Source of the DNA: Caballeronia sp. LZ062 | GTDB taxonomy: Bacteria > Pseudomonadota > Gammaproteobacteria > Burkholderiales > Burkholderiaceae | DNA length: 64,000 bases | Direction: 5' to 3' | Assembly (NCBI RefSeq): GCF_031450785.1 | Contig: NZ_JARTWB010000001.1 | Location: forward strand, 930,001-994,000 | Part shown: positions 9,885 through 19,125 of the stretch, one piece after another | Layout of the letters: each line of letters starts with the position of its first letter | Numbering within the stretch: the first letter of the stretch is position 1 | Made by a program: the position numbers and the translations under genes | The notes under the pieces: generated by a model | The model's input: the letters and a program-made list of their open reading frames with translations, nothing else | Told to the model about the DNA's origin: nothing | Databases searched by the model: none

Positions 9885-10778
9885 ATGTCGAGAAACGTCG
9901 GGGTCATCGGGCTGGGCGCAATGGGAATGGGCGTCGCGCGCTCGCTCTTGCGCGCGGGCTTCGCCGTCCATGCGTGCGACGTGCGCCGCCACGTGCTCGA
10001 CGCCTTCGCGGCGGAGGGCGGCATCGCGTGCGCGTCGCCGGCCGAGTTGGGCCGGAAGTGCGACGTCGTCGTGACGCTCGTCGTCAACGCGGCGCAAACG
10101 GAAGCCGTGTTGTTCGGCGAGTCCGGGGCCGTCGACGTGATGAAGCCCGGCAGCGTCGTGCTGGCTTGCGCGACGGTCGCGCCCGCGTTCGCCGCGCAAT
10201 TGGGCGAGCGCATCGCGCAAAAAGGCGTGCTGATGCTCGACTCGCCCGTGTCCGGCGGCGCGGCGAAGGCCGCATCCGGCGAAATGACGATGATGACCTC
10301 CGGCCCCGCCGCCGCCTACGCCGCGTGCGAAGACGTGCTCGACGCGATGGCGGGCAAGGTGTATCGGCTCGGCGACGCGCACGGCGCGGGATCGAAGGTC
10401 AAGATCATCAATCAATTGCTCGCGGGCGTGCATATCGCGGCGGCCGCCGAAGCGATGGCGCTCGGCTTGCGCGAAGGCGTCGATCCGGAGGCGCTGTACG
10501 ACGTCATCACGCACAGCGCGGGCAATTCCTGGATGTTCGAGAACCGCGTGCCGCATATCCTCGCGGGCGACACCACGCCGCTTTCCGCCGTCGATATCTT
10601 CGTGAAGGATCTCGGCCTCGTGCTCGATACCGCGCGCAGCACGAAGTTTCCGCTGCCGTTGTCCGCAGCCGCGCATCAGATGTTCATGATGGCGTCGACA
10701 GCCGGGTACGGCGGCGAGGACGATTCCTCGGTCATCAAGATCTTTCCCGGCATCGAGCTTCCGAAGGCGTCGGAGTGA
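9885..10778 (+). CDS. ltnD: L-threonate dehydrogenase-like NAD-dependent oxidoreductase (LtnD family)
   Basis: 297-residue member of the beta-hydroxyacid dehydrogenase family. The Rossmann motif GVIGLGAMGMGVARSL is at residues 6-21, the substrate loop SPVSGGAAKAASG near 122 and the catalytic Lys in GSKVKIINQLLAG near 172. LtnD enzymes oxidise the C2 hydroxyl of threonate or erythronate to 2-keto acids. Its neighbours, an OtnI-like isomerase and a DenD-like dehydrogenase behind a FadR-type regulator, support this over 3-hydroxyisobutyrate dehydrogenase, which is the main alternative. AGAGGAACG precedes the ATG. Confidence 0.85.
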   Translation: MSRNVGVIGLGAMGMGVARSLLRAGFAVHACDVRRHVLDAFAAEGGIACASPAELGRKCDVVVTLVVNAAQTEAVLFGESGAVDVMKPGSVVLACATVAPAFAAQLGERIAQKGVLMLDSPVSGGAAKAASGEMTMMTSGPAAAYAACEDVLDAMAGKVYRLGDAHGAGSKVKIINQLLAGVHIAAAAEAMALGLREGVDPEALYDVITHSAGNSWMFENRVPHILAGDTTPLSAVDIFVKDLGLVLDTARSTKFPLPLSAAAHQMFMMASTAGYGGEDDSSVIKIFPGIELPKASE

Positions 10779-10829
10779 AGCCTGACCGATAAGCCGCGCC
10801 GCCATAAAGACACTGAAGGAGAACAAGCG

Positions 10830-11618
10830 ATGCCTCGCTTCGCCGCGAATCTGACGATGATGTACACCGAACACGCGTTCCTCGACCGCTTCGCCGCCGC
10901 CGCGAAAGACGGCTTCAAGGCGGTCGAATTCCTGTTCCCGTACGACTTTCCCGCCGCCGACATCAAGACGCGCCTGACGGACAACGGCCTCACGCAGGCG
11001 CTTTTCAATGCGCCGCCCGGCGACTGGGCGGCGGGCGAACGCGGCATCGCGTCGCTGCCGGGGCGCGAGGACGAGTTCCGGCAAAGCGTCGACAAGGCGC
11101 TCGAATACACGGCGGCACTCGGCAACAAAAAGCTGCATGTCATGGCCGGTCTGATCGCGCCGGACCAGCCGCGCGACGAACACGGCGCCGTCTATCTGCG
11201 CAATCTCGAATACGCGGCGAAGGCGGCGCAGACGGCGGGCATCGGCATCGTGATCGAGCCGATCAACACGCGCGATATTCCCGGCTTCTTTCTGAATCGC
11301 CAGGACGAGGCGCAAGCCATCTGCGATGAAATCGGCGCGCCGAATCTGCAAGTGCAGTTTGACATCTATCACTGCCAGATCGTCGAGGGCGATATCGCCG
11401 TGAAGCTCAAGCGCGATATGAAGCGGCCGAACGCGGGCATCGGACACATTCAGATTGCGGGCGTGCCGGACCGCAACGAGCCGGATATCGGCGAGCTGAA
11501 CTACCCGTATCTGTTCGAACTGATCGATTCGCTCGGCTACGACGGATGGATCGGCTGCGAATACCGGCCGAAAGCGGGCACGTCAGAAGGTCTCGGCTGG
11601 CTCAAGCCTTATCTGTAA
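10830..11618 (+). CDS. otnI: 2-oxo-tetronate/hydroxypyruvate isomerase (OtnI/Hyi family)
   Basis: 262-residue TIM-barrel enzyme of the hydroxypyruvate isomerase family. Catalytic and metal residues expected for the family are visible: Glu in [13 protein letters not shown] near residue 142, Asp-His in QFDIYHCQI near 180 and the C-terminal Glu in IGCEYRPK near 240. In acid-sugar catabolism OtnI interconverts 2-oxotetronate isomers; hydroxypyruvate isomerisation is the alternative. The ATG at 10830 follows AAGGAGAA at good spacing. Third gene of the regulator-led operon. Confidence 0.88.
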   Translation: MPRFAANLTMMYTEHAFLDRFAAAAKDGFKAVEFLFPYDFPAADIKTRLTDNGLTQALFNAPPGDWAAGERGIASLPGREDEFRQSVDKALEYTAALGNKKLHVMAGLIAPDQPRDEHGAVYLRNLEYAAKAAQTAGIGIVIEPINTRDIPGFFLNRQDEAQAICDEIGAPNLQVQFDIYHCQIVEGDIAVKLKRDMKRPNAGIGHIQIAGVPDRNEPDIGELNYPYLFELIDSLGYDGWIGCEYRPKAGTSEGLGWLKPYL

Positions 11619-11637
11619 CGCGTTCCGGAGCGACGAC

Positions 11638-12603
11638 ATGAAAATCCTGATCACGGGCGGCGCGGGCTTTCTCGGCCAGCGGCTCGCGAAGCGCCTGCTG
11701 GAACGAGGCACGCTCGACGGCCAGCCGGTCACGGAACTCGTGCTGCTCGACGTGGCGCGTCCCGCCGATGAGCGTCTCCTTTCCGATACGCGCGTGCGCG
11801 CCGAAACCGGCGATATCGCCGAGCGCGCCGTGCTGGAGCGCCTTATCGACGGCGAGACGGGCCCGATCTTTCATCTCGCGGCCATCGTCTCGGGTCAGGC
11901 CGAAGCGGAGTTCGATCTCGGCATGCGCATCAATCTCGACGCGTCGCGCACGCTGCTCGAAGTCTGCCGTGCGTCGGGGCACGCGCCGCGCGTCGTGTTC
12001 ACGAGTTCGGTGGCTGTGTATGGCGGCGCGCTGCCGGAGATCGTGCAGGACGACACGGCGCTCAATCCGCAATCGTCGTATGGAACGCAGAAGGCCGTCG
12101 CGGAACTGTTGCTTTGCGACTATTCCCGGCGCGGTTTCGTCGATGGCCGCGTGCTGCGGCTACCGACCATCAGCGTGCGGCCGGGCAAGCCGAACGCGGC
12201 GGCGTCGTCGTTCGCGAGCGGCATCATTCGCGAGCCGCTGAACGGCGAACGCGCGGTGTGTCCCGTCGATGGTGAGACGCGACTGTGGCTGCTATCGCCG
12301 AAGAGCGCGGTGGACGCGCTGATCGCGGGTTGCGAGATCGAGCGCGCCGCGCTGGGCACGCGGCCTATCGTGAATCTGCCGGGGTTGTCGGTGAGCGTGA
12401 ACGAGATGGTTGCCGCACTGCGCGAAGTGGCCGGCGACGGAGCTGTGTCGCGCATCGACTGGCAGCGCGACGAGCGCATCGAGAAGATCGTCGGAAGCTG
12501 GCCGGGCGCGTGGGACACGTCGCGTGCCCAGCAGTTGGGACTGGCCGGCGACCGGTCGTTCGCGGATGTGATTCGCGCTTATATCGACGAGATGCGCGGG
12601 TAG
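11638..12603 (+). CDS. denD: D-erythronate dehydrogenase-like NAD-dependent epimerase/dehydratase (DenD)
   Basis: 321-residue extended short-chain dehydrogenase. The nucleotide-binding motif ITGGAGFLGQRLAKRL is at residues 4-19, catalytic Ser is in VVFTSSVAVYG near 122 and the YxxxK pair is in SSYGTQKAV near 146-154. DenD oxidises D-erythronate to 2-oxo-D-erythronate, consistent with its neighbours LtnD and OtnI; other sugar-nucleotide epimerase activities cannot be ruled out. Last gene of the operon, 19 bp after the isomerase. No kinase (OtnK) or aldolase (OtnC) gene follows, so the pathway is incomplete here. Confidence 0.85.
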   Translation: MKILITGGAGFLGQRLAKRLLERGTLDGQPVTELVLLDVARPADERLLSDTRVRAETGDIAERAVLERLIDGETGPIFHLAAIVSGQAEAEFDLGMRINLDASRTLLEVCRASGHAPRVVFTSSVAVYGGALPEIVQDDTALNPQSSYGTQKAVAELLLCDYSRRGFVDGRVLRLPTISVRPGKPNAAASSFASGIIREPLNGERAVCPVDGETRLWLLSPKSAVDALIAGCEIERAALGTRPIVNLPGLSVSVNEMVAALREVAGDGAVSRIDWQRDERIEKIVGSWPGAWDTSRAQQLGLAGDRSFADVIRAYIDEMRG

Positions 12604-12613
12604 GGCGGCGCGG

Positions 12614-12818
12614 TCGCGACATTCGCGCGTGCGCCGGGGCGGCTTTCCGTGCGCTCGGTGCTTGGCATCGCCGAAGGGCGCGGGTCACCGTGAGCGGTGC
12701 GATTGGCGAGAAACACGTGGCGTCACGGTCGCCGTTGGCGAGGTGGCGGACTTGCGCACTGTGCGGCGCGTGCCGCGCTTTGAGCAAGCAAGCGGCTTGT
12801 CGCGAGTCCCGTTGCGGT
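12614..12818. repeat. Tandem duplication, copy 1 (205-bp period)
   Basis: First unit of a head-to-tail duplication in the 763-bp gene-free gap between denD and the DedA gene. The segment from GGCTTTCCGTGCGCTCGGTG (12641) through the following 60 bases recurs exactly 205 bp later at 12846. Identity is high over about 165 bp and fades towards the unit end. Confidence 0.85.
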
Positions 12819-13023
12819 TCGCGACATTCGCGGGCGTGCCGCGTCGGCTTTCCGTGCGCTCGGTGCTTGGCATCGCCGAAGGGCGCGGGTCACCGTGAGC
12901 GGTGCAATTGGCCAACAGCACGCGGCGTCTCGGCCGCCGTTGACGAGCTGGCGGACTTGCGCAGTATTCGGCGCGTGTAGCGCAGATCGCCGCGAAGCTC
13001 GCGCAGAGCAAGCGCGGCAGAGG
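12819..13023. repeat. Tandem duplication, copy 2 (205-bp period)
   Basis: Second unit, offset by exactly 205 bp at several anchor points (for example GCGACATTCGCG at 12616 and 12821). Divergence is scattered substitutions with no net length change over the core. The rest of the gap, 13024-13366, holds no convincing gene; it contains short AACGCTCGC-type direct repeats around 13078-13105. Confidence 0.82.
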
Positions 13024-13366
13024 CTAGAACCCTCGGGCGATGTTCGCCGCCGACGTTGTCCCCAATCGCTCCTCGCTGAACGCTCGCTCAACGCTCGCGC
13101 AGCGTTTAGTTCATCCACTCAAACCAGCGGAGCAGACTCGAGGAGCGTGTAGCTCACACCATCACGCTCGGCACGCCTCGCGCCTGTCACGCTTACATCC
13201 TTATTTCCGCGCTACACTCCTCTCTTCAGTGTGACGAAGGCCGCAGTGGATCACGGGCGTCGCACGCCCGTTCCTCCCTCGCTCGCGGCCGGATTGCCGC
13301 CCTCGCCGCGCTCACGGCAAGCGCCTCGGTCACGTCAGAACGCCATCGCGCACGCGGGAGAATCCC

Positions 13367-14476
13367 ATGTTGCTCCATCAGCTAGTCGATCGTTTCGGCC
13401 CGGCGATCGTTTTTATCAACGTCATGGGCTCGGCGCTCGGGCTGCCCGTGCCCGCCATGCCGACGATGATCATCGTCGGTGCATCCACCGCGCTCATGGC
13501 CGTGAACGGCGGGGCGTTCTGGCCGCCGCTCGTCGGCGTGCTGGCCGTCGCGGTCGCGGGCGGCGTACTCGGCGATCTCGTCTGGTTCCAGGGCGGGCGC
13601 AAGTACGGCGACCGCACGCTCAAGACTATCTGCAAGCTGTCGCTCTCGCGCGATACCTGCGTGAAGAAGACCGAACGCTTCTTCGGGCGCTGGGGCGTGC
13701 GCGTTCTGCTCGTCGCGAAGTTCATCCCCGGTCTTTCGCTCGTCTCCGTGCCGCTCGCCGGCGCAATGGGCGTGCGGCTGCGCAGCTTCATCCTGCACGA
13801 CGGCGCGGGGGTGGCGCTGTGGGGCGCAGTCGGCCTCTCCGTCGGCGTGGTGTTCGCGGCGGAGCTGGAGATGGTCTTCGCCATGATCTCGCGGCTCGGA
13901 CGGCAAGCGGTGATCGTCGTCGCGGTGCTGCTCGCCGTCTATGTGACGTATCGCTGGTGGCGTCGCCGTGCGCTCATGGCGACGCTGGAAAAGGCGCGCA
14001 TCACGGTGGACGATCTTTACGCGCTGATGCACGGCGATCCGCTGCCCGTCATCTTCGACATCCGTTCGGCGGAAAAGCGCATGCTCGACCCATACGTGAT
14101 TCCGGGCGCGATGTTCGCGGACGAGCGCGAGTTGCAGAAGATCATCGAGAGCTACGACAAGGATCGCAAGCTCGTCATCTATTGCTCGTGCCCGAACGAA
14201 GTATCCGCCGCATGGATGGCGAAGACGCTGCGCAACGCGGGCTTTCGCGATGTCCTGCCGCTCACGGGCGGCCTCGACGCGTGGCGGCTCGCCGGCTTCG
14301 AAGTGGCGAAGCTGACGGAGTTCGGCGATATCGTCGCGGCGACGCCGGAGGAAGCGGAGCAAATGGCGAACACGTGTTCGCTGCCGATGGTGCGAGACGC
14401 GGCGTCCGCCAATACAGCGTCGGCAGCGTCGGCGCCCCTGCATGAACCCGGCTTACCTCACGGAGATCACGCATGA
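13367..14476 (+). CDS. DedA-family membrane protein with C-terminal rhodanese domain
   Basis: 369 residues. Residues 1-205 form a DedA/SNARE-associated domain with hydrophobic segments and the conserved FFGRWGVRVLLVAKFIPGLS near 105-124. A basic linker (WWRRRALM near 200) leads to a cytosolic rhodanese domain (about 215-320) with the active-site loop YCSCPNEVSAAW near 268, in which the catalytic Cys is present. DedA proteins are undecaprenyl-phosphate or lipid translocases; rhodaneses handle sulfane sulfur. The stop overlaps the next start (ATGA at 14473-14476). The ATG at 13367 begins the membrane domain directly. Confidence 0.9.
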   Translation: MLLHQLVDRFGPAIVFINVMGSALGLPVPAMPTMIIVGASTALMAVNGGAFWPPLVGVLAVAVAGGVLGDLVWFQGGRKYGDRTLKTICKLSLSRDTCVKKTERFFGRWGVRVLLVAKFIPGLSLVSVPLAGAMGVRLRSFILHDGAGVALWGAVGLSVGVVFAAELEMVFAMISRLGRQAVIVVAVLLAVYVTYRWWRRRALMATLEKARITVDDLYALMHGDPLPVIFDIRSAEKRMLDPYVIPGAMFADERELQKIIESYDKDRKLVIYCSCPNEVSAAWMAKTLRNAGFRDVLPLTGGLDAWRLAGFEVAKLTEFGDIVAATPEEAEQMANTCSLPMVRDAASANTASAASAPLHEPGLPHGDHA

Positions 14477-16266
14477 GCACCACCCCGAACGGCGATCACG
14501 CCGCACCGATGCCGAACGTCGTGGCGTGGAGTCCGGGCATGCCGCCGCCGGACGATTCGGACACGCCAACGCCGAACGCGGGCGCGCCCGAAGCCGAGAG
14601 CGCGCCGTTCTCGCCGCTGCAAACGCGCGCGCACCAGATGTTTCCGCGTCTCACGGACGACGAAATCCGGCGCATGTCCCGCTTCGGCAAGGCGGCGCGC
14701 TGGCGCGCGGGCGAGTGGATGTTCCGCACGGGCGAAGTCGGGCGCGGCATGGTGGTCATCCTGAAGGGGCTCGTGCGCGTCACGCGGCGCGATGCGCTCG
14801 GCAAGACGCATATCGTCGTCGAACACGGCGCGGGGCATTTTCTTGCCGAAGTCGCGCAGCTTTCCGGCAAGCCGTGTCTGGTCGACGGCATGGCGGCGGA
14901 AGATGTCGAAGGCTTCGTGATCGCGCCCGAACAGTTGCGCGCACTGCTCGTCGCCGAAGCGGAACTCGGCGAGCGCATCATGCGCGCGTTGATCCTGCGG
15001 CGCGTCGGCTTGATCGAGAAGGGCAGCGGGCCGGTGTTGCTCGGCCAGGCGGACGATGGCCGGCTCATCTCCCTGCAAGGCTTCTTCCGGCGCAACGGCT
15101 ATCCGCACACGGTCATCGACGCGAGCACGGACCCGGACGCCATCGCGCTGCTTGAGCGCATCTCGGCCTCCACGGCAGATTTTCCGCTCGTCATTTGTCC
15201 GGACGGCACCGTGCTGCGCGCGCCCGACGAGAATCAGGTCGCGACGCAGCTCGGCTGGCTGCCGGAGTTCGATTCGAGTCACGTCTACGACGTCGCGATC
15301 GTCGGCGCGGGGCCGGCCGGTCTCGCGACGGCTGTTTATGCGGCGTCCGAAGGACTGTCGGTGGCCGTGTTCGATTGCCGCGCGCCGGGCGGGCAGGCGG
15401 GCGCGAGTTCGCGCATCGAGAACTATCTGGGCTTTCCTACCGGCATCTCCGGTCAGGCGCTCGCGGGCCGCGCGTTCGTGCAGGCGCAGAAGTTCGGCGC
15501 GCACATCGCCATTCCGACGCGCATCAAGGCGCTGCATTGCGGCGAGTCGCCCACCGAGATCGAACTGGAAAACGGCACGCGCGTCGCCACGCAGACGGTC
15601 GTGATCGCGTCGGGCGCGGCGTATCGGCGGCCGGCCATCGAAGGGCTCGAACGTTACGAGGGGCGCGGCACGTACTACTGGGCATCGCCTGTCGAAGCGA
15701 AGCTGTGCAAGAACGCGGACGTCGTGCTGGTCGGCGGCGGCAATTCGGCGGGGCAGGCGGCGGTTTACCTCGCATCGCACGCGCGGCGCGTCGATGTGTT
15801 GATTCGCGGCGCGAGTCTCTCGGCGAGCATGTCGCACTATCTGGTGGAGCGCATCGGCTCGTTGCCCAACGTGAAGGTACGCACGCATACGCAGATCGCC
15901 TCGCTGGAAGGCGACGATCGCATGCTCACGGCAATCAACTGCAAGACGCCGGATGGGCCGCTCCGGCTCGAATCGCGGCATCTGTTCCTGTTCACCGGCG
16001 CGGATCCGAACACCGACTGGCTGCGCGATTGCAGCGTGAATACCGACGCCAAAGGTTTCGTGCTGACTGGCCCCGAGGCGCACGGGGGACGCACCGAAGG
16101 CGTGATGGGACTCGAGACGAGCGTGCCGGGCGTGTTCGCCATCGGCGACGTGCGCTCCAGTTCGACCAAGCGCGTGGCGGCGGCCGTGGGCGAAGGCGCG
16201 GCGGTCGTCTCGCAGATTCACGCGTTGCTGGCGCAGCGCGAGTTGGCCAGCGTCGCGGGGACGTGA
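14473..16266 (+). CDS. Cyclic-nucleotide-binding domain fused to thioredoxin reductase-like FAD oxidoreductase
   Basis: 597-residue three-part protein: a low-complexity start, a cyclic-nucleotide-binding fold (about residues 55-170, with MFRTGEVGRGMVVILKG), a thioredoxin-like segment (about 180-265) and a pyridine nucleotide-disulfide reductase module from 272 (VYDVAIVGAGPAGLATAVYA), with a second dinucleotide site VVLVGGGNSAGQAAVYL near 418 and the C-terminal FAD motif PGVFAIGDVRSSSTKRVAAA near 550. Where thioredoxin reductase has CATC, this protein reads YYWASPVEA, so it lacks the redox cysteine pair and is not a classical reductase. It overlaps the DedA-rhodanese gene by 4 bp. Confidence 0.88.
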   Translation: MSTTPNGDHAAPMPNVVAWSPGMPPPDDSDTPTPNAGAPEAESAPFSPLQTRAHQMFPRLTDDEIRRMSRFGKAARWRAGEWMFRTGEVGRGMVVILKGLVRVTRRDALGKTHIVVEHGAGHFLAEVAQLSGKPCLVDGMAAEDVEGFVIAPEQLRALLVAEAELGERIMRALILRRVGLIEKGSGPVLLGQADDGRLISLQGFFRRNGYPHTVIDASTDPDAIALLERISASTADFPLVICPDGTVLRAPDENQVATQLGWLPEFDSSHVYDVAIVGAGPAGLATAVYAASEGLSVAVFDCRAPGGQAGASSRIENYLGFPTGISGQALAGRAFVQAQKFGAHIAIPTRIKALHCGESPTEIELENGTRVATQTVVIASGAAYRRPAIEGLERYEGRGTYYWASPVEAKLCKNADVVLVGGGNSAGQAAVYLASHARRVDVLIRGASLSASMSHYLVERIGSLPNVKVRTHTQIASLEGDDRMLTAINCKTPDGPLRLESRHLFLFTGADPNTDWLRDCSVNTDAKGFVLTGPEAHGGRTEGVMGLETSVPGVFAIGDVRSSSTKRVAAAVGEGAAVVSQIHALLAQRELASVAGT

Positions 16267-16283
16267 CGGCCCGACGTGCGCGC

Positions 16284-17696
16284 TCAGGCTTCGGCGGGAA
16301 AGCGGAGCGTGAACTCGATCCAGCCGTCCGCCGAGCACTCCGCCGACGCGCTTCCGCCGTGCATCCGCATGATCGCCTGCACGATGGCGAGGCCCAGCCC
16401 GCTCGATTCGGTCCATTCGCTGCGCGCTGCGTCGCCGCGATAGAAGCGGTCGAAGAGCCGCGCGAGTGCTTCGCGCGGAATCGGCGCGCCGCGGTTTCCC
16501 ACGACGATGCACGCGCCCCCGGCATCCGCATGGCCCGAAAGACGCACGACGCTATCCGGCGTCGCATATCGCACCGCGTTCACCACGACATTGCCGATAG
16601 CGCGGCGGCACATGATCGCGTTGGCGTGCATGTCGCCGGTTGCGTCGATATCGAACGTGATGCGGCGCTCTTCCGCGATGCCTTCGAAATACGCCGCGAT
16701 GCTCTGCAATTCCTCGCGTAGGTCGAGACGCTCGCGCTCGATCGCCTGCTCGCCGTGATCCGCTTGCGCGAGAAACAATATGTTCTGCGCGATGCGCGCG
16801 AGCCGCTCCAGTTCTTCCAGATTCGATTCGAGCACGTTGCGATATTCCGGCGCGCTGCGCGCGTGCGCGAGCGTGACCTGGGTCTCGCCGATCAACACGC
16901 CGATGGGCGTGCGCAGTTCATGCGCGAGGTCCGCCGAGAATTGCAGCAGGCGCTCGTAACCGTTTTCCAGACGGTCGAGCATCGCGTTGAACGACGCGGC
17001 AAGCCCCTGCAGTTCAGTCGGCGCATGTGCTACGTCGAGACGCGCGGACAGGCGGTGCGGCGTGATTTCGGCGGCTTTGTCGGCCATGAGCTTGAGCGGT
17101 CGCAGGCCGCGGCTCGTGGCCCAGTACGCCAGCAACATGGCGATGAGCGCCGCGCCGATCATGTTGACCCACACGCGAACGAGATACGTGGACAAGACGC
17201 GCGCTTCCTGCGTCATCACGTGCGCCGCGATGATCTCGACCACTTCGCCGCTTTCGCCGATGCGTGCCTGCGCGCCGATCCAGCGCATCCGCACGCCATC
17301 CGCGCGCGTGCCTTCGTATAGATCATCGAGGCCGATTGCGCGGTTGACCGGCACGACATGCAGCGGCGGCAACGGCATATGGTCGGGATTGACGTTGATA
17401 AACGCCGCCGATCCCGCGCGCCGGAAAATGATCACGTCCTGCCTGTCGCCGAGCATGGTTTCGAAGAGCCGGGGGCGCGCTTCGATCTCGTTGATCGTAT
17501 AGAGATCGTGCAGCAGCGAGCGGAAGTGCTCGACGCGTCCGATCAACTGATAGTCGGCGCGCGTGGACAGCGCCGAGTTCGTCGCCTGATACAGCGCCAC
17601 GCCCACCATGCCGACCACGATCCACACGATGGCCGCGAACGACAGCGCAATGCGCAGCGCGAGCGAGCGCGAGCGCGGTATCAAGCGCCGGTTCAA
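16284..17696 (-). CDS. Sensor histidine kinase of the CusS/heavy-metal or HprS type
   Basis: 470-residue membrane kinase. Membrane segments at about residues 13-35 and 176-193 flank a 140-residue periplasmic sensor, followed by HAMP (about 194-247), the H-box [14 protein letters not shown] with His259, N-box [10 protein letters not shown] near 375 and G-box SSGLGLAIV near 440. The TTG at 17696 is chosen because it overlaps the regulator's stop (TTGA) and starts directly before the first membrane segment; the open frame upstream lies inside the regulator gene. Convergent with the flavoprotein gene. The signal is unknown; context suggests oxidative or metal stress. Confidence 0.9.
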   Translation of the reverse strand: MNRRLIPRSRSLALRIALSFAAIVWIVVGMVGVALYQATNSALSTRADYQLIGRVEHFRSLLHDLYTINEIEARPRLFETMLGDRQDVIIFRRAGSAAFINVNPDHMPLPPLHVVPVNRAIGLDDLYEGTRADGVRMRWIGAQARIGESGEVVEIIAAHVMTQEARVLSTYLVRVWVNMIGAALIAMLLAYWATSRGLRPLKLMADKAAEITPHRLSARLDVAHAPTELQGLAASFNAMLDRLENGYERLLQFSADLAHELRTPIGVLIGETQVTLAHARSAPEYRNVLESNLEELERLARIAQNILFLAQADHGEQAIERERLDLREELQSIAAYFEGIAEERRITFDIDATGDMHANAIMCRRAIGNVVVNAVRYATPDSVVRLSGHADAGGACIVVGNRGAPIPREALARLFDRFYRGDAARSEWTESSGLGLAIVQAIMRMHGGSASAECSADGWIEFTLRFPAEA

Positions 17697-18364
17697 GCGT
17701 CCTCTCCGAACGAATAGCCGATGCTGCGCACCGTGTGGATGAGCTTCGGCTCGAATGCATTGTCGATTTTCGCGCGCAGGCGCTTGACGGCGACATCGAC
17801 CACATTGGTGTCGCTGTCGAAGTTCATGTCCCACACTTCGGATGCAATGACCGTGCGAGACAACGCTTCGCCGGGATGCTTGCAGAAGAGATGCAGCAGC
17901 GCGAATTCCTTGTTGGTCAACACGATGTCGATGCCCTTGCGCGTGACTTTGCGGCGCAAGACATCCACATGAAGATCGGCGATCTGAAACGTATCGGATT
18001 CACGCATCACGCCGCGACGCAGCAGCGTGCGAATGCGCAAGACAAGTTCCGTGAACGAAAACGGCTTGACGAGGTAATCGTCCGCGCCGAGTTCGAGTCC
18101 GTGAATGCGGTCCGTGACGTGATCGCGCGCCGTGAGAAAAATGACAGGCAAGTCACGTTTCGCGCGCAACGCGGCCATGACCTGCCATCCGTCGATGCCG
18201 GGCAACATGACGTCCAGCACAATCAGTTCGTATGGATTGGCGAGCGCCTGGTGCAGGCCGTCCGTACCGTTGCGCACGAGCTCCACCTGATAGCCGGACT
18301 CGATGAGCCCTTTTTTCAGGTAATCGCCGGTCTTGCGGTCGTCTTCGATCACGAGGATGGTCAT
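17693..18364 (-). CDS. OmpR-family response regulator
   Basis: 223 residues: receiver domain with acidic pocket IEDD (residues 6-9), phosphoacceptor Asp51 in [14 protein letters not shown], and Lys in DDYLVKPFS near 100, followed by a winged-helix OmpR DNA-binding domain (about 125-220). It is cotranscribed with the kinase downstream (4-bp overlap) and divergent from the cytochrome b561 gene, 88 bp apart by the longest reading. The closest functional types are CusR, CopR and HprR, which control copper or oxidant defence. Confidence 0.93.
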   Translation of the reverse strand: MTILVIEDDRKTGDYLKKGLIESGYQVELVRNGTDGLHQALANPYELIVLDVMLPGIDGWQVMAALRAKRDLPVIFLTARDHVTDRIHGLELGADDYLVKPFSFTELVLRIRTLLRRGVMRESDTFQIADLHVDVLRRKVTRKGIDIVLTNKEFALLHLFCKHPGEALSRTVIASEVWDMNFDSDTNVVDVAVKRLRAKIDNAFEPKLIHTVRSIGYSFGEDA

Positions 18365-18427
18365 GCGCGCGAGCTTCGTTATCAGGTTGACGTGATTCTA
18401 TCGAGCGTCTGCCTTATCCCGCCGCAA

Positions 18428-18454
18428 ATGACAAAAACGTCATGAAGACGTCAT
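18428..18454. promoter_or_regulatory. Candidate response-regulator binding site
   Basis: An inverted repeat ATGAC (18428-18432) and GTCAT (18439-18443) with six bases between, then a further GTCAT at 18450-18454, in the divergent promoter region between the response regulator and the cytochrome gene. The half-sites resemble the TGACA/TGTCA boxes known for CusR-type regulators. Binding is inferred, not shown. Confidence 0.45.
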
Positions 18455-18518
18455 GGATCGATCAGTGCGGGGCCGCTACGATGCGTCCGTGCTCGATCAT
18501 CAATCCGCGAGGCAACAC

Positions 18519-19121
18519 GTGCAAGAACGAACACTTCGGACGGTCCAGCCGCTCTGGCTGCGCATTACGCATTGGGTGAATGCGCTCGCCATTCTCCTGA
18601 TGGTGACGAGCGGCTGGCAAATCTATAACGCGTCACCGATCTTCAAGGCGCTCACGTTCTCGCCCGCCATCACGCTCGGCGGCTGGCTCGGCGGCGCGCT
18701 TCAGTGGCATTTCGCGGCCATGTGGCTGCTGGTCGCGAACTTCATCGTCTATCTTGCGATCAACGTGGCGACCGGCCGCCTGCGTCGGCGCATGTTTCCG
18801 TTGAGCATCAAGAGCGTGATGAGCGATGCATTCGCCGCGCTGCGCGGCAAGCTCACTCACGACGATCTCACGCACTACAACGCGGTGCAGAAACTCGCGT
18901 ATCTCGCGGTGATCGTGGATATCGTCGTCATCATTCTGTCGGGGCTGGTGGTGTGGAAGTCCGTGCAGTTTCCGTTGCTGCGCACGCTGATGGGCGGCTA
19001 TGACAACGCGCGCGTCGTGCATTTCTTCGGCATGAGCTTTCTCCTTGCGTTCGTCGTGCTGCATGTGGCGATGGTCGCGCTCGTGCCGCGTTCGCTCGTA
19101 TTGATGATCAAAGGACGTTGA
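18519..19121 (+). CDS. Cytochrome b561-type membrane subunit
   Basis: 200-residue membrane protein with four or five hydrophobic helices, starting near the RTVQPLWLRITHWVNA motif whose His is a typical heme ligand; further histidines lie in helices near residues 68 (ALQWHFAAMW), 165 (VVHFFGM) and 177 (VVLHVAM). Family members pass quinol electrons to periplasmic redox enzymes. The GTG at 18519 has GAGG six bases upstream and fits homologous starts; an ATG at 18453 is possible but would overlap the candidate operator. The molybdopterin enzyme gene follows after 4 bp, so this is its likely electron donor. Confidence 0.85.
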   Translation: MQERTLRTVQPLWLRITHWVNALAILLMVTSGWQIYNASPIFKALTFSPAITLGGWLGGALQWHFAAMWLLVANFIVYLAINVATGRLRRRMFPLSIKSVMSDAFAALRGKLTHDDLTHYNAVQKLAYLAVIVDIVVIILSGLVVWKSVQFPLLRTLMGGYDNARVVHFFGMSFLLAFVVLHVAMVALVPRSLVLMIKGR

Positions 19122-19125
19122 CGCC

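Noticed and set aside
9138..11447. A 769-codon open frame opposite the regulator, ltnD and otnI genes
   Set aside because: Arg/Ala-rich shadow of real genes on the other strand; no ribosome site or motif.
13231..14445. A 404-codon plus-strand frame over the DedA-rhodanese gene
   Set aside because: Arg-rich shadow in another frame; the membrane-domain frame at 13367 is clearly the real one.
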